DNA of 64,000 nucleotides from Sedimenticola sp. (lineage in GTDB: Bacteria > Pseudomonadota > Gammaproteobacteria > Chromatiales > Chromatiaceae): assembly GCA_011051655.1 (NCBI GenBank), contig DRKS01000091.1:1-64000 (forward strand), given 5' to 3'. Below are positions 1 through 7,931 of the stretch, in pieces (position 1 is the first letter of the stretch; each line of letters starts with the position of its first letter). The notes below the pieces were generated by a model. It was not told where the DNA came from. It saw nothing but the letters and a program-made list of their open reading frames with translations, and did no database searches. The position numbers and the translations under genes are program-made.

Positions 1-102
1 CAGTTGGTGAACCTGATCACGGCCCAGCGCAACTTCCAGGCCAATGCCGAGGTGATCACCACGGCGGACACCATAACCCAGACGATTATCCAGATGAAAT
101 AG
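1..102 (+). CDS. flgE: Flagellar hook protein FlgE, C-terminal end (partial)
   Basis: The window opens inside a gene that ends at the TAG at 100-102. The visible 33 residues include the stretch LVNLITAQRNFQANAEVIT and end in TQTIIQMK. This is the C-terminal D0 helix shared by axial flagellar proteins; the wording and the position just before flgF point to the hook protein FlgE. The hook is the flexible joint outside the outer membrane. The N-terminal part lies upstream of the window. FlgE fits better than FlgF or FlgG because both of those follow. Confidence 0.85.
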   Translation, partial: QLVNLITAQRNFQANAEVITTADTITQTIIQMK

Positions 103-109
103 GCTTTGG

Positions 110-317
110 TTAGCGATTAGCGATTAGCGATTAGCGGTTAGCTGATCAGTATACAGAAACCATGTGCGAGATTTGTTCGCGCCTAAAGACGCTCCTACAA
201 CCAAATGAAGTTGCAGGTTATTTTGTAGGAGCGCCTTTAGGCGCGAAGAGAAAAGCACTACTTCTGGACAAATACCTGCCAACCGCCAATTGCTAATCGC
301 TAAAAGCTAACCGCTAA
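110..317. repeat. Nested inverted repeat with 7-bp tandem units in the flgE-flgF gap
   Basis: At 110-142 the 7-bp unit TTAGCGA occurs three times in tandem, followed by TTAGCGG and TTAGC. At 292-317 the complementary sequence appears (GCTAATCGCT, AAAA, GCTAACCGCT). These outer arms enclose a second inverted repeat at 176-247, so the whole gap could fold into one long structure. No reading frame in it looks coding. It separates flgE from flgF by 234 bases, where flg operons are usually tight. Confidence 0.75.
176..247. repeat. REP-like inverted repeat
   Basis: Arm 176-200 (TTCGCGCCTAAAGACG...) pairs with arm 223-247 (TTGTAGGAGCGCCTTTAGG...). The arms are 25 bases long with one mismatch and a 22-base loop. 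The TGTAGGAGCG...CGCGA style resembles gammaproteobacterial REP elements and the repeats at 1071-1094 and 20837-20905. It could act as an mRNA stability or attenuation element inside the flg transcript. Confidence 0.7.
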
Positions 318-336
318 AAACTCCAGGGAGATCAGA

Positions 337-1074
337 ATGGACAGAATGCTTTATGTCGCCATGAGCGGTGCTTCCGAGACGCTGCTGGCTCAGAGCGCCA
401 ACAACGGCAATCTGGCGAATGCGAACACCACCGGCTTCCTGGCGGATTTGCAGCAGTTCCGCAGCATGCCGGTGTTCGGGGACGGTTTCCCCACCCGGGT
501 CTACGCCATGAGCGAGCGGCCCGGCATCGACTTCACCCCGGGGCCCGTCCAGCCCACCGGGCGGGACCTGGATGTCGCGGTCCGGGGGCAAAGCTGGATT
601 GCCGTGCAGGCCAAGGACGGGGGAGAGGCCCTTACCCGCGCCGGTGATCTTCAGATTGACGCCAACGGGCTTCTGACGACCGGCACGGGTTTGCCGGTGC
701 TCGGCAACGGCGGGCCGGTCGCCATCCCCCCGGCGGAGAAAATCGAGATCGGCGCCGACGGGACCATTTCCATCCGGCCCCTGGGGCAGACCCCCCAGGA
801 GCTTGCGATCATCGACCGTATCAAGCTGGTCACACCCTCCCTGGCGGAGTTGGAGAAGGGCCTGGACGGGCTCGTCCGTCTCAAGGACGGCCGGCCCGCC
901 GAGCCCGATGCGGAGGCCCGCTTGACCACCGGCGCCCTGGAGGCCAGCAATGTCAATACGGTAAAGGCCCTGGTGGACATGATCGAACTGGCCCGCCGTT
1001 TTGAGATGCAGGTCAAGATGATGAAGACGGCCCAGGAGATGGACACCGCCTCGGACAGCCTGCTGAAGCAGTAG
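337..1074 (+). CDS. flgF: Flagellar basal-body rod protein FlgF
   Basis: This 245-residue protein is a proximal rod subunit in the periplasmic drive shaft. The N-terminus has the rod/hook signature, MDRMLYVAMSGASETLLAQS then NNGNLANANTTGF. The C-terminus carries the matching axial helix (GALEASNVNTVKALVDMIELARRFEMQ). The length is normal for FlgF. A Shine-Dalgarno stretch AGGGAG lies at 325-330. The gene precedes flgG in the usual order. Its TAG stop (1072-1074) lies inside a REP-like repeat that also occurs near ffh, so the last bases of the gene may have been supplied by the repeat. Confidence 0.95.
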   Translation: MDRMLYVAMSGASETLLAQSANNGNLANANTTGFLADLQQFRSMPVFGDGFPTRVYAMSERPGIDFTPGPVQPTGRDLDVAVRGQSWIAVQAKDGGEALTRAGDLQIDANGLLTTGTGLPVLGNGGPVAIPPAEKIEIGADGTISIRPLGQTPQELAIIDRIKLVTPSLAELEKGLDGLVRLKDGRPAEPDAEARLTTGALEASNVNTVKALVDMIELARRFEMQVKMMKTAQEMDTASDSLLKQ

Positions 1075-1094
1075 GAGCGGCGCCTCGCCGCGAT
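1071..1094 (+). repeat. Single REP-like arm overlapping the flgF stop
   Basis: The 24 bases starting GTAGGAGCGGCGCCTCGC are identical to 20837-20860 beside ffh. Here only one arm is visible and I see no inverted partner nearby. The TAG that ends flgF is bases 2-4 of the repeat. Confidence 0.75.
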
Positions 1095-1160
1095 GTGCTG
1101 GCAAGAAAATTGCAACTTTACTGGCAAACGGTAGACGCCGGATAGATAGAGGATCAAGTT

Positions 1161-1946
1161 ATGTACCAACCACTGTGGGTAGCAAAGACCGGTCTCGATG
1201 CGCAACAGACGCGCATGTCGGTAATCGCCAACAACCTGGCCAATGTCAACACCACCGGCTTTAAACGCGACCGGGCGAAATTCGAAGACCTGATCTATCA
1301 GAACATCCGCCAGGTCGGGGCCCAGTCCTCCCAGAATACGCAGCTTCCGTCGGGGCTTGCATTGGGTACCGGGGTAAGGACGGTGGCCACTGAAAAGATG
1401 TACACCCAGGGCAATATCACCCAAACCGGCAACTCCCTGGATATCGCCATTCAGGGACGGGGCATGCTTCAGATCCTGCATCCGGACGGAAGCATCGTCT
1501 ATACCCGGGACGGCTCCTTCAGCATCAGCAACACCGGGGAGATCGTGAACGCCAATGGCTATACCCTGGATCCCTCCGTCACCGTGCCCGCCAACACCCT
1601 GAGCGTCACCATCGGCTCCGACGGCATTGTCTCCGCCCTGGTTTCGGGCAGCACCGCGCCGACCCAGATCGGCGCCATTCAACTGGCGGATTTCATCAAT
1701 CCCGCCGGCCTGGAGGCCATCGGCGGCAACCTTTTCCGGGAGACCGTCGCCAGCGGCTCGCCAACCACCGCCGATCCGGGCACGGACGGCCTGGGAACCC
1801 TCATCCAGGGCTCGCTGGAGAGCTCCAACGTGAACGTGGTGGAGGAGCTGGTGAACATGATCGAAACCCAGCGGGCCTATGAAATGAACTCCAAGGCCAT
1901 CTCCACCACGGATGAAATGCTCTCTTATGTGACGAACCAGCTATAG
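1161..1946 (+). CDS. flgG: Flagellar distal rod protein FlgG
   Basis: This 261-residue protein forms the distal rod that crosses the peptidoglycan and outer-membrane rings. The start [19 protein letters not shown] and the [17 protein letters not shown] motif are diagnostic, as is the C-terminal [28 protein letters not shown] region. The length equals that of typical FlgG. It lies 86 bases after flgF and 25 bases before flgH, so it is co-transcribed with them. AGAGGA at 1147-1152 is a suitable ribosome binding site. Confidence 0.97.
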   Translation: MYQPLWVAKTGLDAQQTRMSVIANNLANVNTTGFKRDRAKFEDLIYQNIRQVGAQSSQNTQLPSGLALGTGVRTVATEKMYTQGNITQTGNSLDIAIQGRGMLQILHPDGSIVYTRDGSFSISNTGEIVNANGYTLDPSVTVPANTLSVTIGSDGIVSALVSGSTAPTQIGAIQLADFINPAGLEAIGGNLFRETVASGSPTTADPGTDGLGTLIQGSLESSNVNVVEELVNMIETQRAYEMNSKAISTTDEMLSYVTNQL

Positions 1947-1971
1947 AGGCTGAAGGCTCGAAGCTGACAAC

Positions 1972-2679
1972 ATGAACAGGCTGATCACAATTGTCATTAT
2001 CGCTCTCGGAGCCGCTGTGTTGGCAGGCTGCAACAGCGCGCCCAAGCGCGATCCCGCCTATGCGCCCGTCCGGCCGCCCATGCCGCCGCCGGCGCCCCAG
2101 GCAAATGGCGCCATCTATCAGGCCGGGTTTGAAAAGGCATGGTTCGAGGACCTGCGCGCCCGCCGGGTGGGCGACCTGCTGACCATAAGGCTGGTGGAGA
2201 AGACGGACGCCAGGAAGGATGCCACCACCTCGACCAAGAAGGACAATACCACCACCATCACCAACCCGACCCTTTTCGGCACCACGCCGCAACTGAACCT
2301 GCCCGGAATGCTGCCGCTGGCGAAGACCAAAAACCTCGGCCTGAGCGCCAGCCTGAGTTCCGCGAATGATTTTTCCGGGGAGGGCGAGAGCGAGCAGAGC
2401 AATGAGCTGACCGGCAGCATCAGCGTCACCGTGGTGGAGGTGTTGCCCAACGGTTACCTGATGGTGCGGGGTGAAAAACGCATTGGCATCAATCAGGGCA
2501 ACGAGTACATCAAGATCTCGGGCATCGTGCGCCCGGCGGATATCGACTCCACCAATACCCTGCTTTCCACCAAGCTGGCGGATCCCACCATCGTGTACGT
2601 GGGGGACGGCCCCGTAGCCGACGCCAATGCCCTGGGCTGGCTGGCGAGGTTCTTTATCAGCGCCATATTCCCGTTTTAG
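1972..2679 (+). CDS. flgH: Flagellar L-ring lipoprotein FlgH
   Basis: This 235-residue outer-membrane lipoprotein forms the L ring around the rod. A lipoprotein signal ending in the lipobox LAGC gives Cys19 as the acylated residue. The body carries FlgH hallmarks: RVGDLLTIRLVEKTDARKDA, GEGESEQSNELTGSISVTV and the LPNGYLMVRGEK strand. The gene lies in flgGHIJ order with a 9-base gap to flgI, so translation is probably coupled. Confidence 0.97.
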   Translation: MNRLITIVIIALGAAVLAGCNSAPKRDPAYAPVRPPMPPPAPQANGAIYQAGFEKAWFEDLRARRVGDLLTIRLVEKTDARKDATTSTKKDNTTTITNPTLFGTTPQLNLPGMLPLAKTKNLGLSASLSSANDFSGEGESEQSNELTGSISVTVVEVLPNGYLMVRGEKRIGINQGNEYIKISGIVRPADIDSTNTLLSTKLADPTIVYVGDGPVADANALGWLARFFISAIFPF

Positions 2680-2688
2680 GAGAAGGTC

Positions 2689-3828
2689 ATGAAATGGCAT
2701 AGCACAGCAAATACGATGCGGCGGCTTTGCAGGTATCCGGTATTGCCGGTCCTGCTCTTGTGCCTGGCCAGCGGGCCCATACAGGCCGAGCGCATCAAGG
2801 ATCTGGCATCCATCGCCGGGGTCCGCAGCAACCAGCTGCTGGGCTATGGCCTGGTGGTGGGGCTGGATGGCAGCGGTGACAAGACCACTTCCTCGCCCTT
2901 TACCGGGCAGAGCCTGAAGACCATGCTGCTCAACCTTGGCGTCGTGGTGCCACCCGGCGTCAAGATCAAACCCAAGAACGTCGCTGCGGTTACCGTGCAC
3001 GCGGATTTGCCCCCCTTTGCCAAACCCGGCCAGAAGATCGATGTCACCGTCTCCTCCATCGGCGACGCCAAGAGCCTGCGCGGCGGCAGCCTGCTGATGA
3101 CCCCGCTGAAAGGGGCCGACGGCAAGGTCTATGCCATGGCCCAGGGAAACCTGGTGGTGGGCGGCCTCAGCGCAACGGGAGCGGACGGCTCCAGCATCAC
3201 CATCAATATCCCCAGCGTGGGGCGCATAGCAGGCGGCGCCACTGTGGAGCGCACCGTGGCGTCGCCCTTTTCCCGGGGCAGTGTGTTTACCCTGAATCTG
3301 CATCAGCCGGACTTCACCACCGCCCGCAGGCTTACTGAATCCATCAACCAGGCCATAGGTCCGGGGACGGCCAAGCCGGTTGACGCAACGTCCATCGTGG
3401 TGAGCGCCCCGCTGGATGCGGGGCAGCGGGTGAGCTTCGTTTCCATGATCGAGAACCTGCAAGTGAAGCCGGACAACGCGCCGGCGCGGATCGTCGTCAA
3501 CTCGCGCACCGGCACCGTGGTTATCAGCAGTGAAGTGCGGGTGTCGCCGGCGGCCGTCTCCCACGGCAGCCTGACCGTCACCATCAGCGAGAACACCCAG
3601 GTATCCCAGCCCAATGCATTCGCCGGCGGCGTTACGACAGTGGTGCCGAGCTCCACGGTGGAGATCGGGGAGGAGGGCAAGCGCATGTTCGTCTTCGACC
3701 CGGGGGTGACCCTGGATGAGGTGGTGCGGGCGGTAAACGAAGTGGGGGCGGGCCCCAGCGACCTGGTGGCCATCCTCGAGGCATTGAAGCAGGCCGGCGC
3801 CCTGCGGGCGGAGCTGGTGATTATCTGA
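2689..3828 (+). CDS. flgI: Flagellar P-ring protein FlgI
   Basis: This 379-residue periplasmic protein forms the P ring in the peptidoglycan layer. A cleavable signal peptide occupies about residues 1-33 (hydrophobic [13 protein letters not shown], then a likely AEA-type site before [20 protein letters not shown]). Family motifs include [13 protein letters not shown] and [15 protein letters not shown] near the start and [20 protein letters not shown] near the end. Length is typical. Its TGA overlaps the flgJ ATG (ATGA-type junction). Confidence 0.97.
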   Translation: MKWHSTANTMRRLCRYPVLPVLLLCLASGPIQAERIKDLASIAGVRSNQLLGYGLVVGLDGSGDKTTSSPFTGQSLKTMLLNLGVVVPPGVKIKPKNVAAVTVHADLPPFAKPGQKIDVTVSSIGDAKSLRGGSLLMTPLKGADGKVYAMAQGNLVVGGLSATGADGSSITINIPSVGRIAGGATVERTVASPFSRGSVFTLNLHQPDFTTARRLTESINQAIGPGTAKPVDATSIVVSAPLDAGQRVSFVSMIENLQVKPDNAPARIVVNSRTGTVVISSEVRVSPAAVSHGSLTVTISENTQVSQPNAFAGGVTTVVPSSTVEIGEEGKRMFVFDPGVTLDEVVRAVNEVGAGPSDLVAILEALKQAGALRAELVII

Positions 3829-4766
3829 TGTACCCGGCCGACGCCAGCATCTATACGGATTTCCAGGGTGTCGCCAGACTGAAGGCGGCGGCCCAGGCCG
3901 ATTCCGCCGGTGCGCTGGATGAGGTGGCCCGGCAGTTCGAAGGCCTGTTCATGCAGATGATGCTGAAGAGCATGCGTGACGCCAATCTGAGCGAGGGCCT
4001 GCTGGATAACGACCAGAGCCGGTTTTACCGCGACATGTACGACCAGCAGCTCGCCATCCATGTAACCCGCAACGGCGGACTGGGGCTGGCCGATGTCCTC
4101 AAGCGCCAACTGGGGGGGGATGGCGGCGGGGCCGGCGCCGTTTCAGGCATGACCCTGAACGACTACCGCCGCCAGCCGGTTGCCGGGGCGTCGGTGCCGA
4201 CCAGGGCTGCTGCGTCCACGCCAACCGCCGCCCCATCGCCCCGGGACGTTTCGCCGGAGCCGGAGGAACTGGGCTCCCCCGGCGAATTCCTGCGCCGCCT
4301 GTGGCCCCTGGCCCGGGAGGCGGCGGCGAAACTCGGCCAGGAGCCGGATGTCTTGCTGGCCCAGGCCGCGCTGGAAACGGGCTGGGGCCGGAACATGATC
4401 CGCACCCCTGATGGCGCAAGCAGCTTCAACCTGTTCGGGATCAAGGCGGATTCCCGCTGGCCGGGGCAGCGGGTGACGGTGCCCACGCTGGAGTTCGAGC
4501 AGGGGGTCGCGGTGCGCCGCAAGGCCACCTTCCGGGCCTATGGGTCCTTTGCGGAGAGCTTCCGGGATTATGCCGATTTCGTTCTGACCAACAGCCGTTA
4601 TCGACCGGCGCTGGAGGCGGGGGACGGCCGTATCTACCTGGCCTCTTTGCAGGAATCGGGCTATGCCACGGACCCCCGTTATGCGGAAAAGATCCTGGCC
4701 ATTCTGGAGCGGCCGGAAACGAAGCAGGTTATTGAATATCTCAAGTCCGCAGGACACAGGCCGTAA
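3828..4766 (+). CDS. flgJ: Flagellar rod cap / peptidoglycan hydrolase FlgJ
   Basis: This is a two-domain 312-residue protein. Residues 1-100 are the rod-capping domain (EVARQFEGLFMQMMLKSMR, ending NGGLGLADVLKRQLGG). A Pro/Ala-rich linker spans about 105-150. Residues 155-305 are a glucosaminidase domain with the catalytic Glu region LLAQAALETGWG and NLFGIKA. The cap helps assemble the rod in the periplasm while the hydrolase opens the cell wall. The ATG overlaps the flgI stop. The domain pairing is the normal one for gamma- and betaproteobacteria. Confidence 0.96.
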   Translation: MYPADASIYTDFQGVARLKAAAQADSAGALDEVARQFEGLFMQMMLKSMRDANLSEGLLDNDQSRFYRDMYDQQLAIHVTRNGGLGLADVLKRQLGGDGGGAGAVSGMTLNDYRRQPVAGASVPTRAAASTPTAAPSPRDVSPEPEELGSPGEFLRRLWPLAREAAAKLGQEPDVLLAQAALETGWGRNMIRTPDGASSFNLFGIKADSRWPGQRVTVPTLEFEQGVAVRRKATFRAYGSFAESFRDYADFVLTNSRYRPALEAGDGRIYLASLQESGYATDPRYAEKILAILERPETKQVIEYLKSAGHRP

Positions 4767-4858
4767 CAGAGTTATGGGTGACCAGTGGGGAAAGCGCAGC
4801 GCCAGGGGCCTGCACGGGAGACCCCCCATTCATCCGGGGAATTGACCAGGAAAGCATT

Positions 4859-6832
4859 GTGGCGACTCTTCTGAATATTGGCGTTTCGGCCCTGACCTCC
4901 TACCAGCGGGCGCTGGATACCGCCGGGCACAATATCGCCAACGTAAACACCGCCGGCTACAGCCGGCAGCGCGTCGAGCTGGGCGCCACGCTGCCTTCGT
5001 TGTCGGGGGCGGGCTACATAGGCAGTGGCGTGGAGGTCACGAACATCACACGGATGTACGACAGTTTTCTCACCACCCAGGTACGCAACGGCGCCTCATC
5101 CGCAGCGGAGCTGGGCGTCTATTCCGATTACGCTACCCGCCTGGATGATGTCTTCGCAGACCCCAACCTGAGCCTGGCTCCCGCGTTGCAGGATTTCTTC
5201 GATGCAGTGCAGGGGCTAGCCGACAATCCCTCGGCGGCCTCATCCCGCCAGCTGCTGTTTTCGGAAACCCAGTCCATGCTGGACCGGCTGGATTTCCTCT
5301 ACAGCCATGCGGAAGATACGCGCCAGATGATCAACCGGGATATCGAGTCCACGGTGCAGGAGATAAACGCCCTGTCCACCGCGATTGCGGATATCAATGG
5401 GGATATCATCCTGGCCAAGGGCTTGTCGGGCGGCAATCCGCCAAACGACCTGATGGATGAAAGAGACCAGCTGATAATAGATTTGTCGGAGCTGGTCAGC
5501 GTCACCTCCGTGCCCCAGGACAACGGCGCCCTGAATATCTTTATCGGCAACGGCCAGGCCATGGTCACCGACAATCAGGCGGCCACCCTGGGGATCATCA
5601 ACAATCCTGCCGACATCAACGAGCGCTCCGTCATCTTCACCAACGGGAGCGGCTCCCTGGACATTACCGCCCAACTGGCGGGCGGCAGGATCGGGGGGGT
5701 GCTGGAATTCCGCGATCAAATGCTGAACCCGGTGCAGAACCAACTGGGGCGGGTGGCCGCTGGCCTGGCGATCCAGTTCAATGCGCAGCACCGGCTCGGC
5801 CTGGATCTGAACGGCAATCCCGGGGGGGATTATTTTACCGCGCCCACGGCCCAGGTGCTGCCCCATACCGCCAATAGCGGGGGCGCGGTCAGCGCATCCT
5901 TTACCAACGTGGCCAACCTGACGGCGGATGATTACGAGTTGCGCAAGGAGGCCGGCGCCAATCTGTATACCCTGACCAATTTGACCACCAATGCGACCAC
6001 GGCCATCGATACCGGCGGCGCCTCTCCCTATACCACGGCGGAGATCGATGGTTTTACCCTGACCATTACGGCGGGGGCGGCGGCGGGGGACAGTTTTCTG
6101 GTGCGGCCGACACGCGCCGCCGCGGATGGCATCGGCCTTGCAATCAACGACCTGCGCACCATTGCCGCGGCGGGACCGCTGCGCGCGCGGGAGGCCGTTA
6201 CGGCCGATGGGGTGCCCACCAATACCGGCACCGGCGCCATAGCCCAGCCGGCGGTCAGCAGCACCACCAACCTTCCCCTCTCCGGCTCCGGCGGCGATAT
6301 CACCCTGACCTTCAACCCAGACGCGGGCGGCGCCGGTATTCCGGGTTTCGACGTTACCGGCGGATTGACCACCACCCTGCTCTATGACCCGGCCACCGAA
6401 AGCGGCGGCAAGACGTTCACCCTCGCCACCAAGGGGGGGGCGAGCTTCAGGATGGTGGGTGTTCCGGCCGCGGGCGACAGCTTCATCATTACCGACAATA
6501 CCGCGGCGACCGGCGATAACCGCAATGCCGCGGCGCTGGCCGATCTGCAGTCGGCGAAGACCCTGATCAGCGACACGGCCGGCTTCCAGGACGCCTTCGG
6601 TCAAATCGTCTCGGACGTGGGATCCAGGACCCGGCAAATGGATATCAGTTATCAATCCCATAAGGGGCTGCTCGACCAGGCCATCGCCCAGCGGGAGGCC
6701 GTCTCCGGCGTCAACCTGGACGAGGAAGCGGCCAGCCTGTTCAAGTATCAGCAGGCCTACCAGGCGGCGGCCCAGACGGTCAATGTGGCGAAATCGCTTT
6801 TCGACACCCTGCTGGCGGCCGTCAGGAGATGA
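4859..6832 (+). CDS. flgK: Hook-filament junction protein FlgK
   Basis: FlgK (HAP1) joins hook to filament. I choose the GTG at 4859, preceded by AGGA at 4848-4851, because it starts the family N-terminus VATLLNIGVSALTSYQRALD. The in-frame ATG at 4778 would add 27 unlike residues. This gives 657 residues. The N-terminal axial helix includes HNIANVNTAGYSRQRVE; the C-terminal helix is EEAASLFKYQQAYQAAAQTVNVAKSL. The long Ala/Gly/Thr-rich centre (about residues 330-570) is the variable surface domain. flgL follows 19 bases later. Confidence 0.95.
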   Translation: MATLLNIGVSALTSYQRALDTAGHNIANVNTAGYSRQRVELGATLPSLSGAGYIGSGVEVTNITRMYDSFLTTQVRNGASSAAELGVYSDYATRLDDVFADPNLSLAPALQDFFDAVQGLADNPSAASSRQLLFSETQSMLDRLDFLYSHAEDTRQMINRDIESTVQEINALSTAIADINGDIILAKGLSGGNPPNDLMDERDQLIIDLSELVSVTSVPQDNGALNIFIGNGQAMVTDNQAATLGIINNPADINERSVIFTNGSGSLDITAQLAGGRIGGVLEFRDQMLNPVQNQLGRVAAGLAIQFNAQHRLGLDLNGNPGGDYFTAPTAQVLPHTANSGGAVSASFTNVANLTADDYELRKEAGANLYTLTNLTTNATTAIDTGGASPYTTAEIDGFTLTITAGAAAGDSFLVRPTRAAADGIGLAINDLRTIAAAGPLRAREAVTADGVPTNTGTGAIAQPAVSSTTNLPLSGSGGDITLTFNPDAGGAGIPGFDVTGGLTTTLLYDPATESGGKTFTLATKGGASFRMVGVPAAGDSFIITDNTAATGDNRNAAALADLQSAKTLISDTAGFQDAFGQIVSDVGSRTRQMDISYQSHKGLLDQAIAQREAVSGVNLDEEAASLFKYQQAYQAAAQTVNVAKSLFDTLLAAVRR

Positions 6833-6851
6833 GTTCATAGGTTGAGTCATC

Positions 6852-7754
6852 ATGCGTATATCGACTTCCCTTCTTTATCAGCGCGCCACCATCGCCATAT
6901 TGGATCAGCAGGCGAAAATGGCCCAGACCGAACTGCAGTTGGCCTCGGGCAAGAAGGTCCTCAAGCCTTCCGATGACCCCGCGGCCGCGACGCGCATCCT
7001 GGACCTCAACCGCTATATCGATACCATCGAGCAATACCAGGACAATGCGGGGGTGGCAGAAGCCCGGCTCGAGCTGGAAGAATCGACCCTGGCCAGCGCC
7101 ACCGAACTGATGCAACGCGCATACGAACTGGCCGTGCAAGGCAACAATGACAGCCTGAACGCCGGCGACCGCCAGGCGCTGGCCAAAGAGGTGGATCAAT
7201 TGCAGGAGGCCCTGCTGGGGCTTGCCAATACCAAGGACGCCAACGGGGAATACCTTTTTTCCGGCTTTCAGCGGGACACCCGGCCGTTCAATGACCTGGG
7301 GGGCGGCCGGTTCGGCTACAACGGAGACCAGGGCCAGCGCCTGCTGCGCATATCCGCCGACCGCCAGGTGGCGGACAATGAGAGCGGCTTCGAGGTTTTC
7401 ATGGATGTGCCCAGCAGTGGCGGAGGCGCACAGAGCGCCTTTGCATCCCTCTATAATCTTTCCCAGGCCCTGAAGAATGACCTTGCCACCACGACGAGCA
7501 TCGATGATGTCCGGTCTGCCATGGACAAGTTCCTCCAGGTGCGCGCCCAGGCGGGTGCCCGCCTGAATGCGGTGCGGGAACAAAAGGATGCCAACGAGGC
7601 CTTCAAGATCACCATACAGACCCAGTTGTCGAAGGAAGAGGACCTGGATTACGCCGAGGCGGTGTCGCGCTTCAACCAGGAGACCCTGGCCCTGCAGGCG
7701 GCCCAGCAGGCCTATCTGAAAATGCAGGGGCTTTCCCTTTTCAATTATATGTAG
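6852..7754 (+). CDS. flgL: Hook-filament junction protein FlgL
   Basis: FlgL (HAP3) is the second junction protein, between FlgK and flagellin. The 300-residue product starts MRISTSLLYQRATIAILDQQ and has the flagellin-like KVLKPSDDPAAATRILDLNR segment. It ends in the paired D0 helix SRFNQETLALQAAQQAYLKMQ. Its length is about 100 residues below flagellin, as expected. It closes the flg block; 177 bases of non-coding sequence follow before the modification genes. Confidence 0.96.
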   Translation: MRISTSLLYQRATIAILDQQAKMAQTELQLASGKKVLKPSDDPAAATRILDLNRYIDTIEQYQDNAGVAEARLELEESTLASATELMQRAYELAVQGNNDSLNAGDRQALAKEVDQLQEALLGLANTKDANGEYLFSGFQRDTRPFNDLGGGRFGYNGDQGQRLLRISADRQVADNESGFEVFMDVPSSGGGAQSAFASLYNLSQALKNDLATTTSIDDVRSAMDKFLQVRAQAGARLNAVREQKDANEAFKITIQTQLSKEEDLDYAEAVSRFNQETLALQAAQQAYLKMQGLSLFNYM

Positions 7755-7879
7755 CGTGAGCGGATTCTCCGGGCTGCCCCATGGCCGGTTTTTGCCGTTG
7801 TGATGACGGAAATCCGGCGTTTTCCCTCCATGCCCCCATGTTGCGGTTGTAAGCCGTTGATTTTACGGGGCGCCAAGGT

Positions 7880-7895
7880 TGGCGCATTTAGTGCT
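7880..7895 (+). promoter_or_regulatory. Candidate sigma-54 promoter
   Basis: TGGCGCATTTAGTGCT has GG and GC separated by exactly ten bases, close to the TGGCAC-N5-TTGC pattern used by RpoN. It lies 37 bases upstream of the TPR-methyltransferase start. Sigma-54 commonly drives middle flagellar genes in polar-flagellum systems. It is a single match without visible activator sites, so it is tentative. Confidence 0.35.
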
Positions 7896-7931
7896 TATGG
7901 TTCTGCTGCGATCAGTGTTGAAAGGTGAGAC

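Noticed and set aside
110-142. Short tandem units that might suggest a CRISPR array
   Set aside because: The unit is 7 bp with no spacers and no cas genes are nearby.
265-279. GG-N10-GC pattern resembling a sigma-54 promoter before flgF
   Set aside because: It lies within the repeat block in mid-operon and the flanking positions fit the consensus poorly.
1801-3564. Long minus-strand open frame opposite flgH and flgI
   Set aside because: Antisense shadow of two well-conserved flagellar genes.
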